From positions 219,095,528 to 219,159,527 of the forward strand of contig NC_092876.1 of the NCBI RefSeq assembly GCF_028372415.1: DNA of 64,000 nucleotides, given 5' to 3'. The first letter of the stretch is position 1, and each line of letters begins with the position of its first letter. Shown piece after piece: positions 34,883 through 47,060 of the stretch. The notes beneath the pieces are model-generated. The model saw only the letters and a list, made by a program, of their open reading frames with translations. It was not told where the DNA came from and did no database searches. A program made the position numbers and the translations under genes. Source of the DNA: Notamacropus eugenii (taxonomy: Eukaryota; Chordata; Mammalia; Diprotodontia; Macropodidae).

Positions 34883-35401
34883 GGGCAGTTAGATGGTGCA
34901 GTGGATAGAATACCTGCCCTGGAGTCAGGAGGACTCCTGGGCAAGTCACTTCAGCCTGTTTGCCTCAGTTTCCTCGTCTCTAAGGTGTGTGCATCCTTCG
35001 TTGCTGACGAAGAGCATGCCATCAGAGAAATGATGACATGACTTGCACTTGACTTTGTTTTTGAGTGAGGGAGAGCTATGCAGGTCACCAGCCTCACTTC
35101 TCCTCCAGAGTCATCTGAATCCAGTGACCAGATATTCATCAGGATGCCTGGAGATGACCCAGGATGGGACAATTGGGGTTAAGTGACTTGCCAAAGGTCA
35201 CACAGCTAGTGAGTGTCAAGTGTCTGAGGTGAGATTTCAACTCAAGTCCTCCTGACTCCTGCACTGGTACTCTATCCACTGCACCATGTAGCTGCCCCAA
35301 CTCTAAAATGAACTGGAGAAGGAAATGGCAAACAGCTCCAGTATCTTTGCCAATAAAACTCCAGATGGGGTCACAAAGAGTCAGACACAACTGAACAACT
35401 A
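34883..35401 (+). mobile_element. MAR1/WALLSI-type SINE split by a nested SINE
   Basis: The left half (34883-34983) starts GGGCAGTTAGATGGTGCAGT. The right half (35301-35401) carries GGAGAAGGAAATGGCAAACA and a CAAAGAGTCAGACACAACTG tail. CTCTAA occurs at both junctions, as expected for a target duplication. The left half also lacks the central part of the SINE body. Confidence 0.9.
34984..35298 (-). mobile_element. WSINE1-type SINE, antisense, nested
   Basis: It contains GTTGCTGACGAAGAGCATGC, AGAGTCATCTGAATCCAGTG, GAGATGACCCAGGATGGGAC, CACACAGCTAGTGAGTGTCA and ends ACCATGTAGCTGCCCC. It is flanked by CTCTAA on both sides. Confidence 0.85.
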
Positions 35402-35404
35402 TAT

Positions 35405-36200
35405 TCTTGTAGCCATTAATTACTGATCCCTAGAACATTCTCCTTCCTTTCTCAGTTAGTTCAGTGCCTGGCTTACTGTCTTCCTTTTTCAACTTTACTC
35501 CTTCTCTCCTTTTAGGAGACTTCAATATTTATATATTTAAGTTCCCTCAAATACCCTAACTTCCCAGTTCCTCAGTCTACTGCACCTCAGTTATACACAG
35601 GAATGATCAGACTCTTAATCTTGCCATCCATCACCCACAGATTACCCACTTCTGCATACAGGAACTCTACTGAGTTCATCATAATTTTTTATCTAGCAGT
35701 TCTTTTCATATAAAATCGTAGCTCCTCAGTTGCGTGTATGTTTTGGTAATGTTAAACATTAGATTACTGTTTGCATTTGCTTCCAAGTCTTGTTTTTCTA
35801 CAATGTTCCATTGAGAACCTTTCTATGTTTTAAAAATTAAGTGCCAGTGAGTTTTGATAGTTACTGCTTTATAATATTGCTACTTTTACCCTCAAATTTG
35901 TAAACCTATACTACTAAAATCATAGGCCTTGGAGGAAAAGGTCAGTGGGATGCTACAGAAACCCTGTGCTATCTTCTAATTTGTTTTCTTAGAATCCTTT
36001 AAGTATATAGAGACCTGTCCTCATGGGTCCCCTCATCCTCTCAAAAAAAAAACCCCACTAACATTGCAGAGTGCGCCACTCATGTCTATCACATATGAGG
36101 AGGCATGTTAAGTTTAGCTATGCCTTCAGGAATTTCTAGGTGAGTATTATCAATGATTATGGGGAATGAATGGGTATTAAAGTCAGACTTTCAAAGGAAA
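35405..36200. other. Intergenic DNA, nothing recognised
   Basis: No exon is visible. Some T-rich stretches could be worn L1 or L2 but do not align clearly. Confidence 0.35.
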
Positions 36201-36204
36201 CAGC

Positions 36205-36375
36205 AGTGTCCTAGGAATCAGGACACCTGGATTCTAGCTTTAGCAGCTTGGTCACAAATTGCATGAATTTGGGCAAATCCCTTCTCTTCTATGGGCCTCA
36301 CTTCTCTTATCTATAGAAGTGAGGGCTGGATTAGATGACTTGAAAGGCCCCTCTACTAATCTCTTTAATTCTATG
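36205..36375 (+). repeat. THER1/MIR SINE
   Basis: It contains CAGGACACCTGGATTCTAGC, GGGCAAATCCCTTCTCTTCT and GGCTGGATTAGATGACTTGA. Confidence 0.8.
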
Positions 36376-36379
36376 GCCA

Positions 36380-38055
36380 TGTTTCTTCCCCAACCCCTTA
36401 CCCCCTCCTTTTTTGACCCAATGCCTGGCTGAAACAGCATGTCATGGGTCAGATTATAGGAAAGGAGCCCCACCCCTGAGAGCAAAATTAAAAGGAAGAA
36501 ATAATTTCTGTTGCTCACTTTTCAGTCTGGAGATATTGAGACCATTGGGACAATCACAAAACAGAGACATCTGCTGTTGGCAGGCATGTGTTAAGGACTG
36601 AATTAACTGAATACATGATTGTTTTAAGCAAATAATCACCTGGGATGCTGAATTGATTTTTTTTTTTGTACCCTGTAATTTAGTGCCTACTGATTTAAGT
36701 ATCTGGTTGTTAGAGAAAATCTCATTACTGTTTGGCAAACTATTTCAAACTGAATTGATTAGCCATGAAATGAATGTAAGTAGTTTGCATATTTTTGTTT
36801 TGATATTTTAAAAGGCATTGAAAGCTTTCCATATGGATCTGAGTTAATATCCTAATACAATGACTCACCAACTTACATTAAAGTAATCTTTATCTATTCT
36901 CACCTCTGCTCCTTTTTCCTTTTTATTTTCTGAGCTCTTGCTGCTTTTCCCAGACGTGTTCATAAATAGCTTTCACTGAAACCCATCTGGAAAGATGGAC
37001 TGTGGCAATTCCAAGGTGAGCCTCAAAGCCTAGCTTAACAATTCCAAAGCTCTCTTCTTTTCAGGGCTGGCCAGTTTAATTGCAACAGATAGTAGGCTTT
37101 TACTATATTTTTGAAAGATGCATTAAAGACCTCTCTGTGGTATACAATTTGAATGAAAATGCAGAGTACCAATCATATGACTGTAGTGATGATAGTCACA
37201 AAAATTTGGAAATTTTCTTTGGAGCACTGGGGCTTAGGCCAATGTTTCTATAAATTGCTGGATGTAGAAAACCCCACAGAGCTACTAGGTCAACTATTTT
37301 GATTTTCTGTCTTGAATCTATTGGTTGTTTGGATATTGGTGGATAGCTCTTCTACCATTATCTCTGTCCAATGATCCCATATCCCATATTCCACATCTAC
37401 ATCCATTATCTCAATATCTTCCAAACAATCCTGAGAACTAGGAGTCTAAGTATTATTATCCCCATTTATTCTTCTACACCAAGCTGATATTCTAGTGGAT
37501 ATTGTCTTAATAATACTCAGAAGGTGACAAACATCTTTACCTGGTTACTAGGGTTCACCTTTAAGATAGTGATGACTCCACAGGTATGAAATGAAGTTAT
37601 TTTAAAATCTATCCAGTGTGGGGGTTTATGTGAGGGGAGGAAGCTGGGAGATGCCAGCATGGAAGAGGAGAATAGCACCACTGGCAAATATATATCTCCC
37701 AGTAAATTGCGATTGGAGCTTTTCTGCATAAATATCCTGGGAGAACATTTGTATCACCACTGACACTTGCCAGCATGTTTCTAATACACACTTCAAATTC
37801 AATCTGTTCCATTGAGAGTTAACAAACAAACTCCATTTCCCCAGCTGTTTTGAAGTGTCCAAATGCAGTCATCCTTCTAAAAGCAACACACAGTCTGCAT
37901 TTAGAGAACTAACAAGTTAAGCATTATTTCATGAGATTTGATGCAGCACACAGCTTATAACCAAAATTCATGATTTCCCAGACACTTCATTTGTCAGTCA
38001 ATCCACAGCAGTGGTCTGATGGGTAGCTAGTGGGTACCAGCTTTGCTTTCATAAT
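36380..38055. other. Intergenic DNA, nothing recognised
   Basis: Apparently low-copy sequence. Overlapping ORFs on both strands around 36250-36740 and 37517-37862 lack any recognisable domain. Confidence 0.4.
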
Positions 38056-38059
38056 TCAT

Positions 38060-38228
38060 TCCATTCAATGAGCATCTGAAGAGCTTCCCAGGTGCAAGGC
38101 ACATTGGCAGGCTCTGGGGATACAAGGACAAAGATAAAAATAGCCCCCAACCTCAAGAAGTTCACATTCTTTGGGGAATATGCAAAATGGAGGCAGATAA
38201 ATAAATACAATACAATTTGAAGGGGGGG

Positions 38229-38295
<67 letters not shown>

Positions 38296-38400
38296 AATAT
38301 ACAAACAGTGGGGGAATCAGGAAAATCTTCCTACAGCAGATTACAGGAGGGAGGGCATTCTAGGCATGGGGAAAAATCTGGCCAGAGGCATGGAGGGAAG
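38060..38400 (+). repeat. Ancient dispersed repeat with an embedded GA microsatellite
   Basis: The left part (GGCTCTGGGGATACAAGGAC, AACCTCAAGAAGTTCACATT) and right part (CATTCTAGGCATGGGGAAAA) are one dispersed repeat of the type seen at 27915. A G run and about 34 GA units occupy 38222-38290. Confidence 0.75.
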
Positions 38401-38499
38401 CAACGGCACTTTGACTCATGCATTGTCACAACAAATTCGACATCCTTTAATGGAATCATGCTTTCTACTCCTGTGGATCTGAGAACATAATGGGGACTC

Positions 38500-40170
38500 T
38501 CTATGAGCAGGCACAAACACCAAACATGTTACAAATAGTTGAGAAAAGACAATCAGAAGCTTCTCAAACCTTGGAGATTTCCTGCTTCTCTTGTGTGTCG
38601 GTATAACATAGGCAGGATCTTCACTAAATGCCCAAAGACTCACGTGTATCTGTGGTCCCATCATTGTGGAAGTTCTTTCCAAAAAGGTAGCTCAAAACTT
38701 ATCCATGACTGCCCAGCCTGTGAGAATCTTTTACATAATCACTGAGAGGTCCACCCAATAAGCTCTTGACATGGTGAAAGTACCAGCAAACCAACTGATT
38801 GTCCTCTTGTGATCCTTTTCCCTCATTGCACAAATGATTCACCTTTTTTTCCTATCACACGGTTTCTTGAAAACATCTTTTATTCCTGTTTGGTCATGTC
38901 TTGTAGCCTGATCACATCCATTATTCACGTCTCCATTGCCTTTTGTGTGATGTTCATTTTTAATTCTTTGGAGATTTTGTTGTATTCTATGTCTTGTTAC
39001 CATACAACAATACTGGTGGAATATTGATGTTAAAATGTTACAGCTTTTCTTTCATAGGAAGCTTAGGGTTCTTAAAGGAACTTAGCAACTTCCCTAAAGG
39101 CAAACCTGTCTGCCTTCCTCTTTTTTCAACTCTGGGTCCAGCTTTGTACTATCTGTACAAGATAAATGTACTTGATGGACAAACTCTATAGTGTGTTCAT
39201 CCAAATCTATCTGCTTGGTATATATTTTTTTTTTGTAGATGGTCAAGCTAGACTACTTGGGTGATTACAGATCTCTTCTATAAGGTTCTTTAGTGTTCTG
39301 AGGCTTGATAAAGATTGTCCTCTTCAAATAGGCATATTTAGCGGTAACTTGCTATGCATAAGGGCTCTCTGTTCAACTTGGAACTTCTCTTTCCATGCAG
39401 AATGAAGCACTTTATGCAAGCATCATGTTTAGGTGAAGTTTTAGTACCAACTTGCCAAGAGAAGTTCTTATTGCCACTCATTTAATTCTTTCTGTTAACA
39501 TACACTGGTTACTATTTTTATATGTATGAAATGAATACTTTTATATGTATGAAACAAATACCTGTCCCATACCTGATTCATATGGTACACTGAGTACTTT
39601 TCTACTCTTTGCTTTGAGAACTTAGACATGAGTCAAAACATCAACTTTAAGTGAATCATTTTCATGGCACTGGAGCTCTTGTTGTTGTTCAGTAGTTTCA
39701 GTCATGCCTGACTTTATGACTTCATTTGAGGTTTTCCTGGCACTTAGATAGGGACCGAAATAAGCACAAGAACTGGAGAAAATAGAGCCTATTCTCTCAC
39801 ATTAGAGGTCGCCCTCCCCCAGCAATGAACCCAGTTCAGACAATGGACAAGGGCTAAGAGTGGCCTTAGTAGAGAAGAGAGTGAGTGAAGTGCCTTCAAA
39901 TTCTGGCATTGGTGACAGATTCTTGATTTAACCAACAATAGGATTAGTCTTCTTGCAAAAGAGCTTATTGGATAGTACTTTATTCTCCTGAATCAAATGC
40001 TTTTTCATAATCAACAACAATCAACACAATGGAACCTTATGCTTTCTGCATCTTTAAGTCAATTGTGAAATGATAAATATTGATCTTTGTCAAATATTAC
40101 TTGTGAAAGACTGCTTATCACTACTAATACTCTCTATATTTGCACATACAGATAACTCTCACAAAAAAAA
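38500..40170 (-). mobile_element. RTE-type LINE relic, minus strand
   Basis: On the minus strand near 40005 the text encodes VDYEKAFDS, the RTE-like reverse transcriptase block, and 38880-39010 matches the 3' part found also at 47290-47450. It is broken by stops. A SINE fragment at 39680-39745 interrupts it. Confidence 0.65.
39680..39745 (-). mobile_element. MAR1/WALLSI-type SINE end fragment
   Basis: It reads TTGTTGTTGTTCAGTAGTTT, then ATTTGAGGTTTTCCTGGCA. This is only the tail. Confidence 0.75.
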
Positions 40171-40354
40171 TTATACACATGGGAAAGTCTGCACATAGGC
40201 TGGTAGTTATTGATGTTCTTAGGCACATCTATCATAATTTCAAAAATGAGTTTAATGGATATAAATCAACCGTAATGAAGAGACCAAAAGAAACTGCCCT
40301 AGCTAACAAACATTTGAACTTCATGTTAAATAGGGGGAAGACAGATAATATTAA

Positions 40355-40530
40355 TAATAATAATGGAAATTTACATGGTGTTTTACAGTTTGCACTTTAT
40401 TATCTTTATCACAACCTATGAGGTTGGTGCTATTATTTTATCCCTGTTTTAAAGATGAAGAAACGGAGAGTGAGAGAAGTAAAACCACATACTATTCACT
40501 GATTAATCAAGGATGTATTGAAATTTGGGG
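40355..40530 (-). repeat. MIR/Mon-type SINE relic
   Basis: It contains TTTACAGTTTGCACTTTATT, GTTGGTGCTATTATTTTATC and AAGATGAAGAAACGGAGAG. Confidence 0.65.
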
Positions 40531-40534
40531 CAGA

Positions 40535-41013
40535 TAATCAGTTTTCTCTAGGGGTTAGTTCAGGGATGGGGAACTGATGCTTGAGGCTGCAGGTTTCCTG
40601 CCCTGGGGTTAGTTGTTCATCTTTTGGACAAAGACTATAATGTAACTGGTGATCTAACAGTGTTGGTAGTCACCAACTTTGCCTTTTGTTGTTGAGGGTA
40701 GGGAAGGGTTGTGAGGGGAATTGCTTAGGCACTCACTTGCCACTGCATGCCCTGGAGTGGCAGTGTGACTGATAGGAGGCGCAGAGTGGTATCTGCATCA
40801 CTTTTATCTCTACAATTACCTGAACCGAACGTGACCTTTTCCAAAAAGCTCTACATGGGTGTGGGAAGCCAGACCCTGTGAATTCATCCTTCTACTTTGA
40901 ATAAATGTTTGATATTTGATGGAACATGAAAAGTGTCAAGTTTTTTAATGTCCTTTTTAATGTCCAGTGTCAACAAGGTGCTGAAATAGAAACCTTTGTG
41001 TTGTTTTTGCTTT

Positions 41014-41046
<33 letters not shown>

Positions 41047-43175
41047 CCAATTTTTATTTGCCTACCTTTAAGACCATGGATACCTTTTAGAGAAGCTTTC
41101 TCAAGGATAAACTGTATAGTGCATTATAAATCAAATTCTAAAGTTTTATTAAGGATGCTTGATAACTTAGTAATGTCATGTTTGGAGAAACCTATAAAAG
41201 GTTGCATTTTATAGTGTAATTCAGAATAATAATGAGGGTTACAGCTGAGTTCAGTGATGAAAGCAGAATTTAATATGTGGGCTATCATCGTGTGTGTGTG
41301 TGTGTGTGCGTGCGTGTGTGTGTGTTTTTGACAGTGTCCACATCTGATTTTTGCCTGGAAACAGCTTGCTCAGGAATGATTCGCGTTGCTTGCTTTTAAA
41401 GGCTCCAGCAGTGCTAAGCACAGAGTTAATGAGAATCTTATGCCATCACCTTGAAAAAGCCTTATTCCAAAATGAAACTGAAAGCTGGAGAATTAGAACT
41501 GCCAAAGAGTGAGATAATCTAATAGCTGCAACATGGTAGACACTCTTTTAGCACCCCATGGTTTGTTGGGAGGAATGATGAACAAAGTTAGTGGTAAAAA
41601 GCACTTTGCATGTAAAAAGTGCCTTCCCCTCTGCCTGGATATTTTAACCCATTAGATTAGAAACTGGAGGTACTTTTGCTTTCTGTTTCTTGTTTTTCAT
41701 TGCTGGTTTTCACTGCAGGACTCCTTCCAGTTCCCCACCTCCCCCAGAAGATAGGTAATTTTACATAGCCTGTATATTTTCAAAATTTGGCCATGTAAGA
41801 ATAAAAGGTTGTGTCTGAGATGCTCCATTCCACTAGTTACTAAAACCCAGTCCTTGGTAATAACTGTAGTAGTCTTAATAATTTTCATTATGTTTTTATG
41901 CCTAGAGTAATATTCCGCAAATTTCCCACCACCACCACAAAAAAGCAAACATTCCTCTAACAGCTGGAGCAAGAAAAGAAGGAAAGCATAGTTCAAACAC
42001 TATGACAAGCTTACTTGTTACTTCAACAAGTAAAATTTTTCAGTGACAACAATTTCATGATCTTGTTTCAATTATTTGTCAAGTATTCTGCATAGTTCTT
42101 TCAGGGTTCTCCTTTTAGAATAACCCTGTAGCCCCCTTCCTAATTTCCCCTCCCCTCATTTAAAATTGATTACAATCTCCTCACCTATCACAGGCTTCAG
42201 TTTCTAACTAACCACAGTTTTGTTTTGTGTTTTTTAACCTTTCCTGGTGTGATCATCATTTTCCTTGACTGAGAAGAGAGAGAAGCAAAGTAAACACGAA
42301 TTGCCTCCATTTTTCTTTCCTATTATTCACATGGCACCATATGTTCTAAATGTGTTCTCATCTATTCTTCTGCACTTAATCTTGTTATTGTACTTTATTT
42401 ATCCTATTTTTAGAATTGTGCTCATTGGAGAGCTCTCTGTGTGCTCACATCAGTTTCTCTCAATGCCTTCCCTTTTACTTCCTCACTGAGGTCATCTGCT
42501 ATAATGTTACAATAACTGAATTTTTCAGAGTCTCTCATCCATTTAGAACTGTCTTCTATTTTAACTTCAGATCCTGGCAATACCTATACAACTCTATTGT
42601 CTTTTTTATATCACAAAGGGCCAAAGTACGCTTTGGGGAATTTTCTCATTCTTTTAGTTCCTAGTCTCTACCTAAAGAATCTTAGAAAATGTATACATAT
42701 CCCTTGATGTATTGAGAATTCAATATTCCTCATTTATAAATATGCCATTCACAATATTAAAGAAAGCTTGTTGAAATGAGTAAAACTAAAAATAAATTCT
42801 ATAAATAGAAATTGCTAGTCCCAAAGACAGAAGCATCTAAGTATTAATCAGTTGATTACTTAATATGAATTTTATCATGCAGTCGCCATGTGCCAGAACA
42901 TTGTGTTAAGATATGACTGGTCTGGGCATGCTCCTTAAAATGGAAGCCAAGCGGAGGAAGAGGCTACAAGGGCAAATGATACGTTCAGGGTGAGAAATCC
43001 AGGGGTGAAGGTAGCTTCCAGGGTGAAGGGGCTTCTAAGGCATGATAGAGGAAGTCTGCAGAATTAGGAGTGCAGCCTGGTGAGAGCCTTCACGTATCCC
43101 GGTCCAGTCAATCTGATCTAAATGTCAGTGTTTTGAGGATTTCCATCTCCAGTTTTCATGCTTTTTCACAGATTG
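40535..43175. other. Intergenic DNA with two microsatellites, otherwise unassigned
   Basis: An AG run lies at 41015-41042 and a TG run at 41290-41325. Most of the rest shows no recognised repeat, so part of it may be unique. A 9-bp perfect hairpin (TTACTTGTT, loop, AACAAGTAA) lies at 42011-42033. Confidence 0.45.
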
Positions 43176-43179
43176 TCCT

Positions 43180-43505
43180 TCGTGGCTAGGATGCACTTAC
43201 CTCCTCATCTTTGGATTGGAATCCTTGGATTCCTTCAAAGATAAATTCCTGTCTCCTATATGAAGCACATCCTGCTCCCTTTAACTGCTTGTATCTCACC
43301 CTTCAAAATCACCATGAATTTACTCTATATTTATTTTGAATTTACTTATATTTACATGTTACTTCTCATACTGGAAAGGAAGTTTCATGAGAGTAGGGAC
43401 TACTTATTTCATTTTTGTCTTTGCATCCCGTTGCCCAGTACAGTGGTTAGTAGTTCCAGTACTGTACTAGTCACTGGTACAGTGACCAAAACATAGTAGG
43501 TGCTT
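43180..43505 (+). mobile_element. L2 LINE 3' end
   Basis: It runs AGATAAATTCCTGTCTCCTA, TACTGGAAAGGAAGTTTCAT, TGTCTTTGCATCCCGTTGCC, then a CATAGTAGGTGCTTTTAAAA end. Confidence 0.8.
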
Positions 43506-43509
43506 TTAA

Positions 43510-43700
43510 AATGCTTGTTGTGGTTTGTTCTTTGTTCTCAAAGAGGAACATGACAGCAGGAAGATGATGCCATGGCTTGCAAGTGAATTGGATTTAAGTG
43601 AGTGAGGGCTACGCAAAGTCACCAATCTCACTTTCTCTTTTAGAACCATTTGGGTCCAGTGGCAAGACATACATCAGGACCACTGAAGATGGTCCTGCAA
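43510..43700 (-). mobile_element. WSINE1-type SINE, partial
   Basis: It contains CAGGAAGATGATGCCATGGC, AAGTGAGTGAGGGCTACGCA and TTTGGGTCCAGTGGCAAGAC. Its other end is missing. Confidence 0.75.
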
Positions 43701-43859
43701 ATGCTTGTTATAGATAATATAAACATTATCAGTGAATTAGTGCTAAATTTTGCCACAAGGACCTAAATAATTGTTTACTTATTGATGGATACCCTTTCTC
43801 CTGACTTCTCTGTCTTTGTACCTTTCTTACCCTTGTTTTCCCAGCAGTCTGGATTTGGA

Positions 43860-44020
43860 GAAAGCACTGGCTCATTCAGGTTTGTCCCTAACCTGAAGCA
43901 AAGTGAAGGAAGCAGAACCAGAACAACTTATAACACATATATTATAAAAATGAACACTTTTGAGGACTTTTGTAAACTAATGTAAAAAGACATTAATAAA
44001 ACAAAAAAAAAATGTACCAA
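43860..44020 (+). mobile_element. Possible L1 3'-UTR fragment
   Basis: GAAGCAAAGTGAAGGAAGCAG, AACCAGAACAACTTATAACA and ATAAAAATGAACACTTTTGA resemble the L1 tail seen at 54190-54740. Confidence 0.5.
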
Positions 44021-44349
44021 ACTCTGGCTTTTATACCTTCTTAGCAGCAGCTACAGGAAAAAACTAATATAATTTGCAAAGTCTGTGGAATCTCATTTTC
44101 AGTTCCTACTCTTACCTCCTCACCAGGATAGAGCAGTAGGACTGACATTAGTGTTCTATTTATCCATGACATGTGTCTGATATAAGCCAAAGGGATCTTG
44201 TTTGACATAGGATCCTGTGGAACATGCCCTTCCAAGAAGATTGTACTGAGATTATTTAGGACTTGTTAGACAGGAAATAGCTTGGTGGAACTATTTGGAC
44301 CTGTTTATTCATATAAAGCCCCAGCACCTAACACAATGCATTATAAAGG

Positions 44350-44485
44350 TTGAAACTTTTTTGTTGTTGAGTCTATCTGGGTTAACTGACTTGCCCAGAG
44401 TCACATAGCTAGTAAACGTCTGAGACTGTATTTGAATTCAAGTCCTCCTTGCTCCAGGTGATGTTTTATTCACTCTAGTTGTCCC
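44350..44485 (-). mobile_element. MAR1/WALLSI-type SINE fragment
   Basis: It contains AACTGACTTGCCCAGAGTCA, AGCTAGTAAACGTCTGAGAC and TTGAATTCAAGTCCTCC. Confidence 0.85.
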
Positions 44486-44489
44486 CAAA

Positions 44490-45180
44490 GGCCAAAAGTT
44501 TGGTTGATCTAGGATCACATTGGTATTCATGGTCTCTCCAGCAGCAACTGACAGAAACCCATCCATACTGAGTCTTTTCTATGTCCTCTCACACATTTCT
44601 TTTAAAGTTTGCCAATACCTTTATTTTTAAATATTTAAAATTTAAATACCAATTTAGCATACTAATAAATACTAATGATGCTAATCTAGTAGTATAAATG
44701 TTCAGAGATATTTTAAACATGATTATGGAAAGTTCTGAACAGACTATTATAACCATTTTAGTTTCATCATTACATTCTAGGTAAAATTTGATATAACAAT
44801 ATATTATTAACAGATATTTTTAAAAATGCACCTTTGAAATTATCATAGGATATTTTTGTAAGTCAAGTAGCAAGTTAGAGTATTTCTTTTTTTATGTTGA
44901 TAAGTTTTCTTAGTTTGCAAAATCCCAATAGTTTTTTGAAGTATTTTGAAAGACTGGGATATCATATTGAATGAGAATTGCACTAAATTATCAACTAAGT
45001 TTCACAAATGTAAAAAATTGCAAACATTATCAAAACAATTGATTGACAAATATGTTTTTGTCCAGGGAATTAGTAAAACCAAGCTTTTATATTTAACAAG
45101 ACCAAGGATTTTGTGATCTTACTGAGAGGTGTGCAAAAGCTAAGTCAAAGAAATCATTTAGAGAACAGAAGTTTTTCCCT
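44490..45180. other. AT-rich DNA, nothing recognised
   Basis: No gene or clear repeat is seen. Confidence 0.35.
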
Positions 45181-45184
45181 CACA

Positions 45185-45490
45185 TTTTAAAAGATAATTT
45201 ATTTTTCCCAATTTAAAAAATGCATTGTATTAATATCTTTTATTTTTATATTGCTTACATTTTTAATTTATGAAATGAAACAAGCATTTCCACAACATAG
45301 TAGAATAAAAATGATTGTACATGAAATTGCAAATCTGTTACGTACTACGTGCTATTCCTTTTAAATATATAATAACATTATCATGTAACTTTCTTTTTTC
45401 TTCCTTCCCCCACTCCCCCACATGTGTATATGCACATACATATGTAAAATCGTTCTATACAGTTCTTTCTCTGAATATAAAATGAGTCCA
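45185..45490 (-). mobile_element. L1 3'-UTR fragment, antisense
   Basis: It contains TGAAATGAAACAAGCATTTC, ATGATTGTACATGAAATTGC, AATAACATTATCATGTAACT, shared with 57590-57840. Confidence 0.7.
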
Positions 45491-45569
45491 TCAGTCCTTT
45501 GTAGTTCATTTGGGTATTTATAATGGTCAAAATGACTTAGTCACTCAAAATTGTTCTTAAAGCAATATT

Positions 45570-45900
45570 GCTTCTACACTTTGATCTGACAATACCACTA
45601 TTAAATCTATTTCCAAAGATGATTAGGGAAAAAAGGAAAAGGACCTATATGTCCTGAAATACTTAGAGCAGCTTTCTTTGGGGTCACAAAGAACTGGAAA
45701 TTGTGGGGATGCCTGTCAACTGAGTAACGGCTGAACATGTTGTTGGTATATGATTGTGATGGAATACTGCCGTGTTATAAGAAAGAATACTACTGAGCTA
45801 TACTCAGATCAATGATCTTAGAAAAACATGGACAGATTTGCATGGAATAAATAAATGATAAAAAAAATGAGCAAATAAATGAGCAAAACCAAGAGAAGGT
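45570..45900 (+). mobile_element. L1 3'-end fragment, sense
   Basis: It contains GAAAAGGACCTATATGTCCT, GCAGCTTTCTTTGGGGTCAC, AGTAACGGCTGAACATGTTG and TGTGATGGAATACTGC, the standard marsupial L1 tail order. Confidence 0.8.
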
Positions 45901-46110
45901 TGTATAAAGGCAATTCTTAACATTCATTTTTAAAAATTTTGAGTTCCAAATTCTATCCCTCCTTTTCCCTTCCCCTCCCCTCAATGGCAAATAGTTTGAT
46001 ATAGGTTATACATGCGCAACTATGAAAAACATTCCCATATTAGTCATGTTGTGAAACATGACAGATATCCCACCACCCGCAAAAAAAATTAAGCCTCCCA
46101 TATTTAAAAA
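45900..46110 (-). mobile_element. L1 3' end, antisense, opposed to the preceding copy
   Basis: It contains AATTCTTAACATTCATTTTT, TTTTGAGTTCCAAATTCTAT, GATATAGGTTATACATGCGC and CATATTAGTCATGTTGTGA, the reverse of the L1 terminus also seen at 62120-62310. Confidence 0.85.
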
Positions 46111-46212
46111 CTTTCAATGCTAGTCTCCTAATTTTTTTACTTGCTAATTCAGTCCAATTAGAATACTTCTTTGGGGATGAAGAAGAGAATTTTACCGCGA
46201 GCAAAGGAGTCC

Positions 46213-46660
46213 TCATGGTTCCAGCTTGGTCTGTAGGGCTTTGGGCATTGCACTCATGGTGATCAGGAAGATCTGGAGGTACATCTTGACTGTATCATAG
46301 ATAAAAAAAACTGTAGTCCAGCAAGGCTGCCAATTATGAAGTTGTGAACTACCAAATGCCTCCAGATCCCCAAGATTCCCCAAGCTTCTGCACTTTAGCC
46401 CCTCTTCTGCTCCATCATCACCAAAATAGCTGGGTGGGGCATGATAGTATAATAGATGCCTGCCTGGAACAAAGCTGAAAGCCTGCTGTTCACCCTTTCT
46501 GTAGAAGCTTGGGCATAGTGTACCTGTATAGCAACTCAGCTACCCACTTAAAGCAGATGGACTTCATCATAGTTTAGGGGATATGGTAACTCCAGAGGAG
46601 TGCCATGCCCTTGTAGAAGACCCATAGACTCTCCTGACGAAGGATCCTGGATGCCCTAAT
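46213..46660 (-). pseudogene. SLC25A3: SLC25A3 (mitochondrial phosphate carrier) processed pseudogene, C-terminal part
   Basis: Read on the minus strand, the conceptual translation follows the C-terminal third of the phosphate carrier across several exon junctions with no introns. Recognisable blocks are ESLWVFYKGMA, TMMKSICF, the carrier signature remnant IMPHPAILVMMEQKRG, and FFIYDTVKMYL with an ending MPKALQTKL and a stop at 46213. Breaks are an in-frame TAA before TMMK and at least one frameshift, just after the MPKLLQKG segment. No poly(A) tail is obvious after the stop. It is a dead retrocopy and is truncated at its 5' end. Confidence 0.8.
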
Positions 46661-46689
46661 GCCACCTAGTCCAGCTTCCTCTCTCCTAT

Positions 46690-47029
46690 CATGAATTTTT
46701 CACAGGGGAGCCCATTCAAAATTCTGGGGGCCTTCCTCTAGTCATTCTGACATTATATGTGTGTCAATGTCACACTTAGACTGTCTATTATTTCTTGCTC
46801 TTTCTACTGATTGGGCCAATTCTTTGCTGGTCATATCATTCTTTGATGATGTCTTTTGGATGGTTCTTCTGTTTAATTCCTTGTGGAATTGTGCTACCAC
46901 TTATTTATACTCATCTTATTGCTCTCCACTGTTCAAGTCATTCATAATTTTGACTCTTTGGTGATTGTGGCTGTTTGCCGTATAGCTAGTATCACCAGAA
47001 GACTCAAAATTTGAAACATTCAAATGCAT

Positions 47030-47060
<31 letters not shown>

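Noticed and set aside
38065..38304. ORF with a long Ser-Leu repeat
   Set aside because: An artefact of the GA microsatellite at 38222-38290.
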